Translations under genes and position numbers: made by a program | Shown: positions 32,762-40,496 of the stretch, one piece after another | Numbering within the stretch: the first letter of the stretch is position 1 | How the letters are laid out: each line of letters opens with the position of its first letter | The notes under the pieces: generated by a model | The model's database searches: none | Seen by the model: the letters and a program-made list of their open reading frames with translations, nothing else | What the model was told of the DNA's origin: nothing | From: Deinococcus ruber | GTDB lineage: Bacteria; Deinococcota; Deinococci; Deinococcales; Deinococcaceae | NCBI RefSeq assembly: GCF_014648095.1 | Contig: NZ_BMQL01000037.1 | Coordinates: forward strand, 1-46,928 | Reading direction: 5' to 3' | Length of the DNA stretch: 46,928 nt

Positions 32762-33739
32762 TCAGGCGGGAACGCCACCCGTGATGGTGTCGATTTCGCT
32801 CAGCTCGGCGGCATCCAGCGTCCAGCCCACCGCCGCCACGTTCTGATCGATCTGCTGCGGGCTGGTCGCTCCGGCGATCACGCTGCTGACCACCGGCTGC
32901 GCTGCCAGCCAGCTGAAGGCCAGTTCCAGCAGCGTATGGCCGCGCTGCTCCGCAAATTTCCGCAGGCGTTCCACCGTCTCCAGGTTCTGCGGCGTCAGGT
33001 AGCGGCTCGCGGAATTCTTCCAGCTCGCCAGCCTGGAGCCTTCCGGCAGCGCCTCGCCCTGGTGGTATTTGCCGGTCAGCAGGCCGCTCGCCAGCGGAAA
33101 ATACGGCAGCAGCCCCAGATCGAGGTCCTGCATCGTCGGAATCAGGTCGGCTTCGATGCCGCGCACCAGCAGGCTGTACTCGTCCTGGCAGGACGTGAAG
33201 CGCGTGAGCTGGCCCGCCTCCGACGCTGCCTCCGCTTCCCGCACCTGCGCCGCACTCAGGTTCGAGCAGCCGATAAAGCGCACCAGCCCGCGCTGCACCA
33301 GCTCATCCAGTGCTCCCAGCGTTTCGGCAATGGGCGTGCTGGCGTCGGGGGTATGCAGCTGGTACAGGTCCAGATAATCGGTGCCCAGCCGCTGCAAACT
33401 GGCCTCGACCGCCCGGCGGATGTAGTCGGGTTTCGCGCCCTTCAGCGGGCCATGTTCATCTATGCCCATGTCGGCCCCGAACTTGCTTGCCAGCACGATG
33501 CGGCTGCGCTCGCTGCCCAGTGCCTTCCCCAGCATCATCTCGGAGGTTCCCTTTGGGCCGCCCTGGGTGCCCCCGTACACGTCGGCGGTGTCGAAGAGCG
33601 TGATGCCCGCATCCAGCGCCCGGCGCACCACCGCGTTCGTTTCCGTCTGATCGAGCTTGGCCCCGAAATTGTTGCAGCCCAGCCCCACCAGCGATACCTG
33701 CAAGCCCGAATGCCCCAGCGTCCTCGTCTGCATGCTCAT
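32762..33739 (-). CDS. Aldo/keto reductase
   Basis: NADPH-dependent carbonyl reductase of the AKR family, 325 aa, TIM barrel. Catalytic residues are visible in GITLFDTADVYGG (Asp and Tyr), RIVLASKFG (Lys) and YLDLYQLHTPD (His). C-terminal AFSWLAAQPVVSSVIAGATSPQQIDQN is the NADP-binding end. The pattern is that of the AKR12/13 or Tas-like groups. Start ATG at 33739 with GGAAGGA 7 nt upstream; an ATG two codons later is possible. Substrate unknown. Confidence 0.92.
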   Translation of the reverse strand: MSMQTRTLGHSGLQVSLVGLGCNNFGAKLDQTETNAVVRRALDAGITLFDTADVYGGTQGGPKGTSEMMLGKALGSERSRIVLASKFGADMGIDEHGPLKGAKPDYIRRAVEASLQRLGTDYLDLYQLHTPDASTPIAETLGALDELVQRGLVRFIGCSNLSAAQVREAEAASEAGQLTRFTSCQDEYSLLVRGIEADLIPTMQDLDLGLLPYFPLASGLLTGKYHQGEALPEGSRLASWKNSASRYLTPQNLETVERLRKFAEQRGHTLLELAFSWLAAQPVVSSVIAGATSPQQIDQNVAAVGWTLDAAELSEIDTITGGVPA

Positions 33740-33802
33740 GCGGGCATCCTTCCGCCACCCGCGCCGCCCGAAGGTGACGCGCCTTGCTGGATGAAGGGGA
33801 CT

Positions 33803-35158
33803 TCAAGCAGACGACAGCGGCAGGCTCAGCGTGGCGGTAAAACCCTGGCCCGGCGTACTCAGCAGTTCCAGCGTGCCGCCGTGCAGCTCGGCCACGTGGC
33901 GCACGATGGCGAGGCCCAGCCCATGCCCACCCCCCGACGCACCCGGCCCGCTCCTGGCCTCGTCGGGGCGATAGAACGCCTCGCCCAGCCGCGCCAGCAC
34001 CTCTGGCGGCACGCCGGGACCGTCGTCGTGCACGCTCAGATGCACCTGCGCGCCGATGCGCCGCACGCTCAGGCGCACCTCGGCACCGGGCGCGTGGTGG
34101 GCCGCATTCTGAAGCAGATTGAGGATGGCCTGCCCCAGCAGAATACGGTCGCCCGGCACGCTCAGCGCCCCCGCGCTCAGGTCGCTGCTCAGATCCATGT
34201 CCTGATCGGGAAAGCGGCTGCGGGCGGCGTCGAGGGCGTCGGCGGCCACCTCCAGCAGCGGCACCGGCTGACGCGCCATCGTCTGCGGGCTGCGGGCCAG
34301 CAGCAGCAGGTGTTCAGCCAGCGTGGACAGCCGGGACAGGTCCTGGCCCACCTCCTGCAAATCCTGGCGGTAGCGCTCTGGCCCGCGCTCGCGGCTGAGC
34401 GACAGCGCTACCCGCGTCTTCAGGGCGGCCAGCGGGCTTCGCAGGTCGTGGGCCGCCGCCCTCAGAAACTGCACTTCTCGCGCCCGCGTCGCTTCAAGCT
34501 GCCGGAAGGTGGTCTGGAGCGTGCCCGCCAGCCGCGACAGCTCATCCTGACCTCCGGCCCCCGGTACAGGCCGGGTTAGATCGCCGCTCTCCCCGATCTC
34601 GCGGGCCGAACGTTCCAGCGCCGCCACCGGGCGCAGCATCCTGCCTGCCGCCCACCACGCGCCCAGACACGCCACCAGCAGTGTGAGCGGCAGAATGATG
34701 AGCACCGCCCGCAGAAACGCCCGCCGCGCATCGTCGGTGGCCTGACTGGACAGCGCGAGCGTGAGCAGGGCGTAGCCGCCGCGAGAGCCGAGCTGCTGCG
34801 CCAGAACGTAGCGGTCGCCCAGACGGTACACCCCCGGATCGACACTGAGCGGCAGCCCCGCCGGAAACTGACGGCTGACGATCAGCACGCTGCGCCCCAG
34901 CGACACGCGCACCTGCACATCGGGCGGCACGTCCTGGCGGGTCAGGTCGTCGGGGTCGAACTGTCCGAATTGCAGGCTGTTCTCGGCGCGTTCCGCCACC
35001 AGACTGGCCGCGCTGGAGAGCTTGGAAAGCTGCGTCTGCTGCACCACGCCCTGCGTGACCAGGTACAGCCCCGCCGACAGCAGCAGCGCCACAAACACGC
35101 ACGCCAGCCCCACCGAGGAGGCCATGCGTGCGCGGAGAGTGAGGACAGGGAACACCAT
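33803..35158 (-). CDS. Membrane sensor histidine kinase
   Basis: 451 aa, two-component sensor. Two membrane helices (about residues 14-36 and 160-180) flank an extracytoplasmic domain of about 120 residues. A HAMP linker follows (GRMLRPVAALERSAREIGESGDL), then HisKA with AAAHDLRSPLAALKTR (phospho-acceptor His), and an HATPase with NLLQNAAHHAP, DDGPGVPPE and GHGLGLAIVRHVAELHGG. Start ATG at 35158; TAAGCT 8 nt upstream suggests an additional near-leaderless promoter. It lies 100 bp downstream of its response regulator on the same strand. Signal unknown; the linked ferric-reductase-like and HtrA genes hint at envelope or redox stress. Confidence 0.93.
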   Translation of the reverse strand: MVFPVLTLRARMASSVGLACVFVALLLSAGLYLVTQGVVQQTQLSKLSSAASLVAERAENSLQFGQFDPDDLTRQDVPPDVQVRVSLGRSVLIVSRQFPAGLPLSVDPGVYRLGDRYVLAQQLGSRGGYALLTLALSSQATDDARRAFLRAVLIILPLTLLVACLGAWWAAGRMLRPVAALERSAREIGESGDLTRPVPGAGGQDELSRLAGTLQTTFRQLEATRAREVQFLRAAAHDLRSPLAALKTRVALSLSRERGPERYRQDLQEVGQDLSRLSTLAEHLLLLARSPQTMARQPVPLLEVAADALDAARSRFPDQDMDLSSDLSAGALSVPGDRILLGQAILNLLQNAAHHAPGAEVRLSVRRIGAQVHLSVHDDGPGVPPEVLARLGEAFYRPDEARSGPGASGGGHGLGLAIVRHVAELHGGTLELLSTPGQGFTATLSLPLSSA

Positions 35159-35166
35159 AAAGGGAA

Positions 35167-35172
35167 AGCTTA
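35167..35172 (-). promoter_or_regulatory. Possible -10 box of the histidine kinase gene
   Basis: TAAGCT on the minus strand, 8 nt before the ATG, in the 100-bp gap after the response regulator. Confidence 0.4.
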
Positions 35173-35258
35173 GCGGCCTGCGGAACGACTCAGGAGAGGG
35201 GCCTGAGTCTGCGTCCTTGAGCACGTCCGAAGAAGGTTCATGTGTGTACGCCCCGCGC

Positions 35259-35924
35259 TCATGCGCCTCCTACCCTATACCCTCTCCCCCGCTCACTCAC
35301 GATCACATCCGGTGAGAGTTTGCGCCGCAGATAGCGGATATACACATCTACGATGCGGGCCTCGCCACCAAAATCCAGCCCCCACACACGTTCCAGCAGC
35401 TCCTCGCGGGTAAACCAGCGGCCCCGGCCCAGCAGCAGCGTTTCGAGCAGCGCGTATTCGCGGCCCGTCACGGCCACTTCCTCTCCGTCCCAGCGCACCA
35501 CCCGGCCCGACGCATCCAGCACCCCGCGCCCCTGCCCGAACCCGAGCTGGGCGGTGCGTGCCTCGCTGCCCTTGCGCGAAATGGCCCGCAGCGTGGCAAG
35601 CAGTTCGGCCCGCTCGAAGGGCTTGACCAGATACGCGTCACCGCCCAGATCGAGGCCCTGCACGCGGTCTTCGAGTTCGCCCCGCGCCGTCAGAAATAGG
35701 ATGGCGGCGTTCACGCCCTCCTGCCGCAGCGTGTGTGCCAGCGCGAAGCCGTCCAGACCGGGCAGCATCACATCCAGCACCATCAGCGGGTAGGCTCCGC
35801 TGCGCCCCTCGGCCAGCCCGCTGGGGCCATCGGCGCAGTGCGTCACGGTGTAGCCCGCTTCCCGCAGCATGCCGACCAGGGGCACGGCGATTCTGGGATC
35901 ATCTTCGACCAGCAGCAGCCGCAT
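35259..35924 (-). CDS. OmpR-family response regulator
   Basis: 221 aa. The receiver domain has acidic VEDDP, phospho-acceptor Asp51 in [19 protein letters not shown] and VKPF. The C-terminal winged helix (about 125-221) contains [29 protein letters not shown] and [12 protein letters not shown]. Its ATG directly follows the TGA of the ferric-reductase-like gene (TGAATG), so the genes are translationally coupled. Target sites would be direct repeats with a period near 11 bp; one such pair lies upstream of htrA at 38348. Confidence 0.96.
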   Translation of the reverse strand: MRLLLVEDDPRIAVPLVGMLREAGYTVTHCADGPSGLAEGRSGAYPLMVLDVMLPGLDGFALAHTLRQEGVNAAILFLTARGELEDRVQGLDLGGDAYLVKPFERAELLATLRAISRKGSEARTAQLGFGQGRGVLDASGRVVRWDGEEVAVTGREYALLETLLLGRGRWFTREELLERVWGLDFGGEARIVDVYIRYLRRKLSPDVIVSERGRGYRVGGA

Positions 35925-36584
35925 TCAGGCGGCCTGTGAGCGGCGCTCTGCGGCAGACCGGATCACCAGCAGCCGCGCCGCCAGCGCCAGACCCACCGCC
36001 AGCGACGACAGCGCATACAGCGGCCCCGGATGGCCCACCCAGACGGCGTGCAGCGTAGCCCCAACGAAGGCCGGGTACGCCAGCAGATGCAGCACGCGAC
36101 TGGCCCGCACACCCAGCCGTGCCCGCAGCGCATACGTGACGTACACCGCCGCCAGCAGCCACAGCGCCAGCGATCCGGCGGCCATGCCGTAGGTCTGTAC
36201 GCTCGACAGGCCCGGCACCAGCACCGCAGACACGCTCAGGGCACGCGGCCCCACCAGCGAGAAGGCCCCGTGAATCAGGCTGAGCGTGAGTGCAAAGCCC
36301 GACACCACGCCGTGCCAGCCGGTCTTGAGGCTGCGGCTGAAGACGGCGGGCAGCAGCCGCGTGCCGATCAGTGCTCCGAGCGTGCAGCTCGCCGCCAGCA
36401 GCAGATAGCCGAACTGACCGGTTTGCAGCAGCAGACTGCGGCTCCAGCCTTCCGCCAGCGTGCCCTTGTACGCCATGCCCCAGGCCAGCACCAGCAGACC
36501 CAGCAGCAGCCCGGTCAGCAGATCGGCCAGCGCCTGCGTCCCGTTCTGGCGTTTGCGACGTTTTGGCCCCAGCAGGGTCGTCAT
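35925..36584 (-). CDS. Ferric-reductase-like transmembrane protein
   Basis: Polytopic membrane protein of 219 aa with about six helices. Histidines in helices typical of haem-coordinating ferric reductase/MsrQ-like proteins are present: WHGVVSGFALTLSLIHGAFSL and RVLHLLAYPAFVGATLHAVW. There is no cytoplasmic FAD/NAD domain, so electrons would come from or go to a partner. Its ATG overlaps the TGA of the small membrane gene (ATGA) and its stop abuts the response regulator start, so it is inside one tightly packed operon. Haem binding is inferred from family and His spacing. Confidence 0.8.
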   Translation of the reverse strand: MTTLLGPKRRKRQNGTQALADLLTGLLLGLLVLAWGMAYKGTLAEGWSRSLLLQTGQFGYLLLAASCTLGALIGTRLLPAVFSRSLKTGWHGVVSGFALTLSLIHGAFSLVGPRALSVSAVLVPGLSSVQTYGMAAGSLALWLLAAVYVTYALRARLGVRASRVLHLLAYPAFVGATLHAVWVGHPGPLYALSSLAVGLALAARLLVIRSAAERRSQAA

Positions 36585-36820
36585 TGCTGCTCACCTCTGC
36601 CGGAGTGCCGCATCTGATCTCGGGGCACGCCGTCCCAGACCGAGCGCACGCGGTTCGGCCCGCCGTCCTGATAGCTGCGAAACAGATGCGTCTGATGCAG
36701 GGCGCTCAGCCCCAGTGCCGCCGCACTCAGCAGCAGCAGCGTCAGCGTGGCGCGGGGTTTGTCGAATCTGAGCCGACGAAATTGGACGGCGGGGGCAGTG
36801 GGCAACAGCTTCTGATTCAC
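36581..36820 (-). CDS. Small single-pass membrane protein
   Basis: 79 aa, no family recognised. A basic N-terminal part (RRLRFDKPRA) precedes one hydrophobic helix (TLTLLLLSAAALGLSAL) and a polar, probably external tail (HQTHLFRSYQDGGPNRVRSVWDG). Start GTG at 36820, with AGGAG 4 nt upstream. Its stop overlaps the start of the ferric-reductase-like gene (ATGA), so the two are probably made together and may form a complex. First gene of the four-gene operon ending in the histidine kinase. Confidence 0.75.
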   Translation of the reverse strand: MNQKLLPTAPAVQFRRLRFDKPRATLTLLLLSAAALGLSALHQTHLFRSYQDGGPNRVRSVWDGVPRDQMRHSGRGEQQ

Positions 36821-36847
36821 GTCACTCCTGATGATGGTTCCGAAGTA

Positions 36848-36902
36848 GGAAGTCGGGAGTGGGAACAACGCAAGCGACCTGCTGTTCCCACTCCCGACTT
36901 CC
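36848..36902. repeat. Perfect 20-bp inverted repeat, likely terminator after htrA
   Basis: Arms 36848-36867 and 36883-36902 are exact reverse complements (GGAAGTCGGG... and ...CCCGACTTCC) with a 15-nt loop. It lies 2 bp downstream of the htrA stop on the minus strand and can form a very stable hairpin. No U-tract. The arm recurs at 17304-17323 with one mismatch, so this is a dispersed repeat used as a terminator-like element. Confidence 0.75.
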
Positions 36903-36904
36903 CC

Positions 36905-38290
36905 TTATCCCTGATTGGTCGGCTTGGCACTCAACTTCACGTTCACGGTCAGCGTCTGATCGCCGCGCAGAATTCGCAGCGCCACCGTGTCGCCCACCTG
37001 CTTGCCGCGCAGGTACGTCACGAGGGCCGACGGCGTGCTGACTGCCCTGCCGTCCACTCCCACGATGATATCGGCCCCGGAAATGTCCTGCTGCACGTTG
37101 CCCGATGCGTCGCGGAATTCGCGCACTGTGCCGCCCTTCAGGCCCGCCGTGGCTGCCCCCAGACCGGGCGACACCGCCGTGACCAGCACGCCGCTCTGAC
37201 CGGTACTCTGCTGCGCGTCGGCCACGCTGATGCCCAGTACCGGCACGCCGCGCCGCACGCCCGATACCAGTTCGCGCACCAGAGCGCTGCTCGACGTGAC
37301 CGGCACGAAATAGCTGGCGAAATTGCCGCCCCGGTTGCTGATGGCGGTGCTCACGCCCACCACCTCACCCTGCGCGTTCAGCACCGGGCCGCCGCTGTCG
37401 CCGGGAGCCAGCGGCATACTCGACTGCACCATGTTGCTGGGAAAGGTCGCGTCCAGCGAGACGTTGAGCGCCGTGACCGAACCCGCCCGCCCGCCGTCGA
37501 AGCTGCCCCGCGAATTGCCGATGGCGACCACGCCCGCGCCCACTCCCGGAGTACTGGCCGCGAGCTTCAGGGCCGGAAGGTTGCTTCCCTGCACCTTGAG
37601 CACCGCCAGATCGCGCACCTCGTCATAGCCGACCAGCGTCGCCGCCAGATTCTGATTGTCCTGGGTGGTCACGCTCAGCTTGGCTCCCGGTTCACCCAGC
37701 GCCACGTGTGCAGCCGTCAGAATCAGGCCATCGGCACTCATGAAAAAGCCGCTGCCGATGCCGCTGTCACCGACATTGACCCGCACCGCACTGGCGACAG
37801 CCCTGTCGTACACCTGCCGCAGCGCACTGTTTGCCTGCGTCCCGCTCCGGGCTGTGCCGCTGCCCAGCTGCCCCTGATTCCCTGCCGATGGATCACTCTG
37901 AGCGCTGAAGGGGAACGAGTCGCCGCCGTTGTCGGCAGAGTCGCCTGGCCCACCACGCTGCCACGGGTTCCAGTTCGGATCGTCCTGAGAATTCTGCTGT
38001 GAGGTGTACGGGCTGCTCTGGGCGTCGTTGGGCTGCGCGGCATTGGGCTGGCTGCCCGACAGGTCGGGAGCTGGCTGACTGTTCTGCGGCGTGCTGGACG
38101 GCGCGGTGGTGGCAGCAGACGGATTGGACGGCGCAGCGCTGGACGGGGCCGGGCTGCTCTGCGTCTGGGAAGTCTGGTCGTTCTGGCCTAGGGCCACCTG
38201 ATGGCGCTCGGGCGAGGGCAGATACGGAATAACAGCGATGGCGGCGGCCACGGGCAATGCCAGCAGCGGCCAGTTGCGGTTCAGTTTCAT
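36905..38290 (-). CDS. HtrA/DegP-type serine protease with PDZ domain
   Basis: Envelope quality-control protease, 461 aa. An N-terminal signal-anchor helix (about residues 8-24) is followed by 110 or so residues of Ser/Pro/Gln/Asn-rich linker. The trypsin-like domain has His195 in LILTAAHVALG, Asp in VRDLAVLKV and Ser299 in LAPGDSGGPV. A single C-terminal PDZ (GVPVLGISVADAQQ... IIVGVDGRAVSTPSALVTYL) follows. Start ATG at 38290 with GGAGG 6 nt upstream. Direct repeats upstream of its -10 suggest control by an OmpR-family regulator, perhaps the one encoded two genes downstream. Confidence 0.95.
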   Translation of the reverse strand: MKLNRNWPLLALPVAAAIAVIPYLPSPERHQVALGQNDQTSQTQSSPAPSSAAPSNPSAATTAPSSTPQNSQPAPDLSGSQPNAAQPNDAQSSPYTSQQNSQDDPNWNPWQRGGPGDSADNGGDSFPFSAQSDPSAGNQGQLGSGTARSGTQANSALRQVYDRAVASAVRVNVGDSGIGSGFFMSADGLILTAAHVALGEPGAKLSVTTQDNQNLAATLVGYDEVRDLAVLKVQGSNLPALKLAASTPGVGAGVVAIGNSRGSFDGGRAGSVTALNVSLDATFPSNMVQSSMPLAPGDSGGPVLNAQGEVVGVSTAISNRGGNFASYFVPVTSSSALVRELVSGVRRGVPVLGISVADAQQSTGQSGVLVTAVSPGLGAATAGLKGGTVREFRDASGNVQQDISGADIIVGVDGRAVSTPSALVTYLRGKQVGDTVALRILRGDQTLTVNVKLSAKPTNQG

Positions 38291-38334
38291 AGCTTGCCTC
38301 CAGGGCAACGAACGGAGATATTCGGCCTGGAGAT

Positions 38335-38366
38335 AGCCTAGAAGTGAGCGGTTAATCGGCGGTTAA
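38335..38366 (-). promoter_or_regulatory. htrA promoter with 11-bp-period direct repeats
   Basis: On the minus strand TTAACCGC occurs twice (38359-38366, 38348-38355) with an 11-bp period, then 7 bp, then -10 TAGGCT (38335-38340). There is no consensus -35; the proximal repeat covers its place, as in activator-dependent promoters of OmpR/PhoB-type regulators. Confidence 0.6.
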
Positions 38367-38429
38367 CGGCAATAAGGCTAGAAGGCAGCGCCTCCAGCCT
38401 TCCTTGACTTGTGTTGCCTGGACTGGTTC

Positions 38430-38936
38430 TTACTTCTTCTCAGCGAAGCTCCAGATGTCCAGATCGTCCACGGCCTCGCCCGCACCGTTCAGCAGCGCCA
38501 GATCTTCGGCCTTGAGGGGCTTCTGCTGCACGTTGTCTTTGCCGGTGCTGCCGTTGCCCACCGCCGCCGCGATCACGTCTGCCGAAACCGAAGCAAACAG
38601 GCTCTTGAGCTGATCCGGGGTCACGTCGAGCAGTGCGTCGGCCAGCACGCCATCGGGCACGACCTGTGTGACGCCGGAGCGGGCGGTTGCCAGCGCACTG
38701 GCATCGATGTCGGGGCGCACCGCGTCTACATCGTCCAGGTTGGCTGTTCCGGGAGGCGCGGTGCCGATGAGTTTGACGCCGGACGGTGCAGGCGACGGTG
38801 CAGAGGGCTGAGCGGGGCTGGAGCTGCGGCGCGGCGCTGACTGGCTGGCAGAGCGACGCCGCATTCCGTTGACAAGTGGCCACAACAGAAACAGCGCGAC
38901 CAGCACAACAACGAGCGTGATAAGCAGCGGGTGCAT
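38430..38936 (-). CDS. Membrane-anchored protein of unknown function
   Basis: 168 aa, no family recognised. One N-terminal helix (LLITLVVVLVALFLLWPLV), a basic RRRSAS stretch, a Ser/Pro/Ala linker (about 30-55) and a C-terminal helical part with SGVTQVVPDGVLADALLDVTPDQLKSLFASV. The layout suggests a tail facing the cytoplasm or periplasm on a flexible linker. TACGTT lies 5 nt before the ATG, so it is likely leaderless. It is the first gene on the minus strand before htrA. Confidence 0.7.
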   Translation of the reverse strand: MHPLLITLVVVLVALFLLWPLVNGMRRRSASQSAPRRSSSPAQPSAPSPAPSGVKLIGTAPPGTANLDDVDAVRPDIDASALATARSGVTQVVPDGVLADALLDVTPDQLKSLFASVSADVIAAAVGNGSTGKDNVQQKPLKAEDLALLNGAGEAVDDLDIWSFAEKK

Positions 38937-38941
38937 ACCAC

Positions 38942-38947
38942 AACGTA
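38942..38947 (-). promoter_or_regulatory. -10 box of the membrane-anchored protein gene
   Basis: TACGTT on the minus strand, 5 nt before the ATG at 38936. Confidence 0.5.
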
Positions 38948-39192
38948 GCCGATCCAGACCGATTGCGTTATCAAATTTGCCTCATCTGACTCACGCAGTA
39001 GGGGGCGTCGGAAGGGGGTAATGCCTGAAACGCGCTTTCCTACTCGGCAGCCGTCTGTAAATATCGCTGTCCGCGCGTTCACCTTTGCACAAGTTTCCCG
39101 CTAAAAGCGCAGCAACCCGGCGACTTCTGCTCTGCTTCTGTTCCCTCTTGACGGTACGGCGGCTATATGTCACACTTCCAGTACAGGAAACT

Positions 39193-39204
39193 GAAATCGA
39201 TTGC
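39193..39204 (+). promoter_or_regulatory. LacI-family operator, distal
   Basis: GAAATCGATTGC, a near-palindrome centred on CG, of the form bound by LacI/GalR regulators. It is 104 bp from the second copy, about ten helical turns, suitable for looping. Confidence 0.6.
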
Positions 39205-39296
39205 AGTGTGCATTGAGCACTGCTCCAGCAGCTAATTCAAGTCTTTACGGTCAAGGCCAGGAAGACTTTTGATCTTTTTTTCCGTCTTGCGTGACC

Positions 39297-39308
39297 GCAA
39301 ACGATTGC
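39297..39308 (+). promoter_or_regulatory. LacI-family operator, proximal
   Basis: GCAAACGATTGC, 18 nt before the regulator ATG. It shares CGATTGCAGT with the distal site. Position implies autoregulation of the regulator and, through it, of the sugar ABC operon. Confidence 0.65.
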
Positions 39309-39326
39309 AGTTCAGGAGTAGCGCGA

Positions 39327-40352
39327 ATGATCGGATTGGAAGAAGTCGCAAAACTTGCACGGGTTTCGCCCGCCACCGCGTCGCGGGCACTGCACCGCCC
39401 GGAACTGGTCGCGCTGCGAACCCGCGAGCGCGTGGAACAGGCCGCCCTGGAACTGGGGTATCGCCCCAACGTGCTGGCCCGCAGCCTGAGGACGCGAGGC
39501 AGCCGCACCCTGGGCCTGATCGTGACCGACATCCTCAACCCCTTTCATGCGACGCTCGCCAAAGGCGTACAGGACGCCGCCGAAGCCCAGGGCTACACGG
39601 TGCTGATGTTCAATTCCGACGAACAGCCCGACAAGGAGCGCCGCGCCCTGGAAACGTTGCAGGGCCATCTGCCGCAGGGATTGATCGTGGTGCCCACCTC
39701 ACAGACCGGCGACAATCTGCGAATCGTACCGGGACTGCCCGTGGTGGAACTCGACCGCACCAGCGGCCTGCCCGACGCACACAGCGTCATGGTCGATAAC
39801 GTCAGCGGCGCTCGTGAAGCGGTGGCGCACCTGACCGGGCTGGGACATCGCCGCATCGGCATGATCGTGGGCCGCCAGGATGTCAGTACCGCCCGCGAGC
39901 GGCTTCAGGGCTACCGCGAGGCGCTGGCGGCAGCGGGGCTGCCCTACCTGGAGTCGCTGGTGCTGCCCGGCAACCACCGCGAGGCCGATGGACGGCTGGC
40001 CTCGATGCAGCTGCTGTCGCAGCGCGAGCGCCCCACCGCGCTGTTTGTCGGCAACAACGAGATGACGGTGGGCGCGGTGCTGGCCGCCCGCGACCTGGGG
40101 CTGGAGCTGCCCCGCGACCTGTCCATCGTGGGCTTCGACGATTCGCGCTGGGCGCAGACCATGTCGCCCGCCCTGACGGTGGTGGCCCAGCCGACCTACG
40201 AACTGGGCATGGTCGCCTGCCAGTGGCTGCTGTCGGTGATTCAGGGCAATCCCTGGCCCGAAAACGTGCGGCTGCCAACAGTCCTGATTCACCGTTCTTC
40301 GACCGCGCCGCCGCAGCCCACCCGGTCCCCCGCCCAGGCAGCCTCGCCGTGA
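39327..40352 (+). CDS. LacI-family transcriptional regulator
   Basis: Sugar-responsive repressor, 341 aa. N-terminal HTH with GLEEVAKLARVSPATASRALHRPELV and hinge region YRPNVLARSLRTRGSRTLGLIVTDILNPF; then the periplasmic-binding-protein-like effector domain (VELDRTSGLPDAHSVMVDN, HLTGLGHRRIGMI, GFDDSRWAQTMSPALTVVAQP). ATG at 39327 begins the HTH, with AGGAG 8 nt upstream; an earlier frame start has no conserved sequence. It is 144 bp upstream of the sugar ABC genes on the same strand and is very likely their regulator. Confidence 0.95.
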   Translation: MIGLEEVAKLARVSPATASRALHRPELVALRTRERVEQAALELGYRPNVLARSLRTRGSRTLGLIVTDILNPFHATLAKGVQDAAEAQGYTVLMFNSDEQPDKERRALETLQGHLPQGLIVVPTSQTGDNLRIVPGLPVVELDRTSGLPDAHSVMVDNVSGAREAVAHLTGLGHRRIGMIVGRQDVSTARERLQGYREALAAAGLPYLESLVLPGNHREADGRLASMQLLSQRERPTALFVGNNEMTVGAVLAARDLGLELPRDLSIVGFDDSRWAQTMSPALTVVAQPTYELGMVACQWLLSVIQGNPWPENVRLPTVLIHRSSTAPPQPTRSPAQAASP

Positions 40353-40496
40353 ACCGCGCTCCTCCCTAGCTTTTCCGCCTGTCTCCGCCGTCCAGCGCCT
40401 TCTTCACCTCCATTCGCGACACCTTCCGAATCTGCTGCACGGTCACCAACGTTCGCCCTTCGGCCCTTCGCCTCTCGTTCACCCAGGAGACCTACC

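Larger units (their letters stand above)
38937..39326. other. Control region between the membrane-anchored protein gene and the LacI gene
   Basis: 390 bp with no supported gene. It contains the minus-strand -10 AACGTA/TACGTT (38942-38947), two LacI-type operators (39193-39204 and 39297-39308), a 7-bp inverted repeat AAGTCTT/AAGACTT (39239-39245, 39262-39268) running into a T-rich stretch, and the lacI-type gene ribosome site. Confidence 0.55.
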
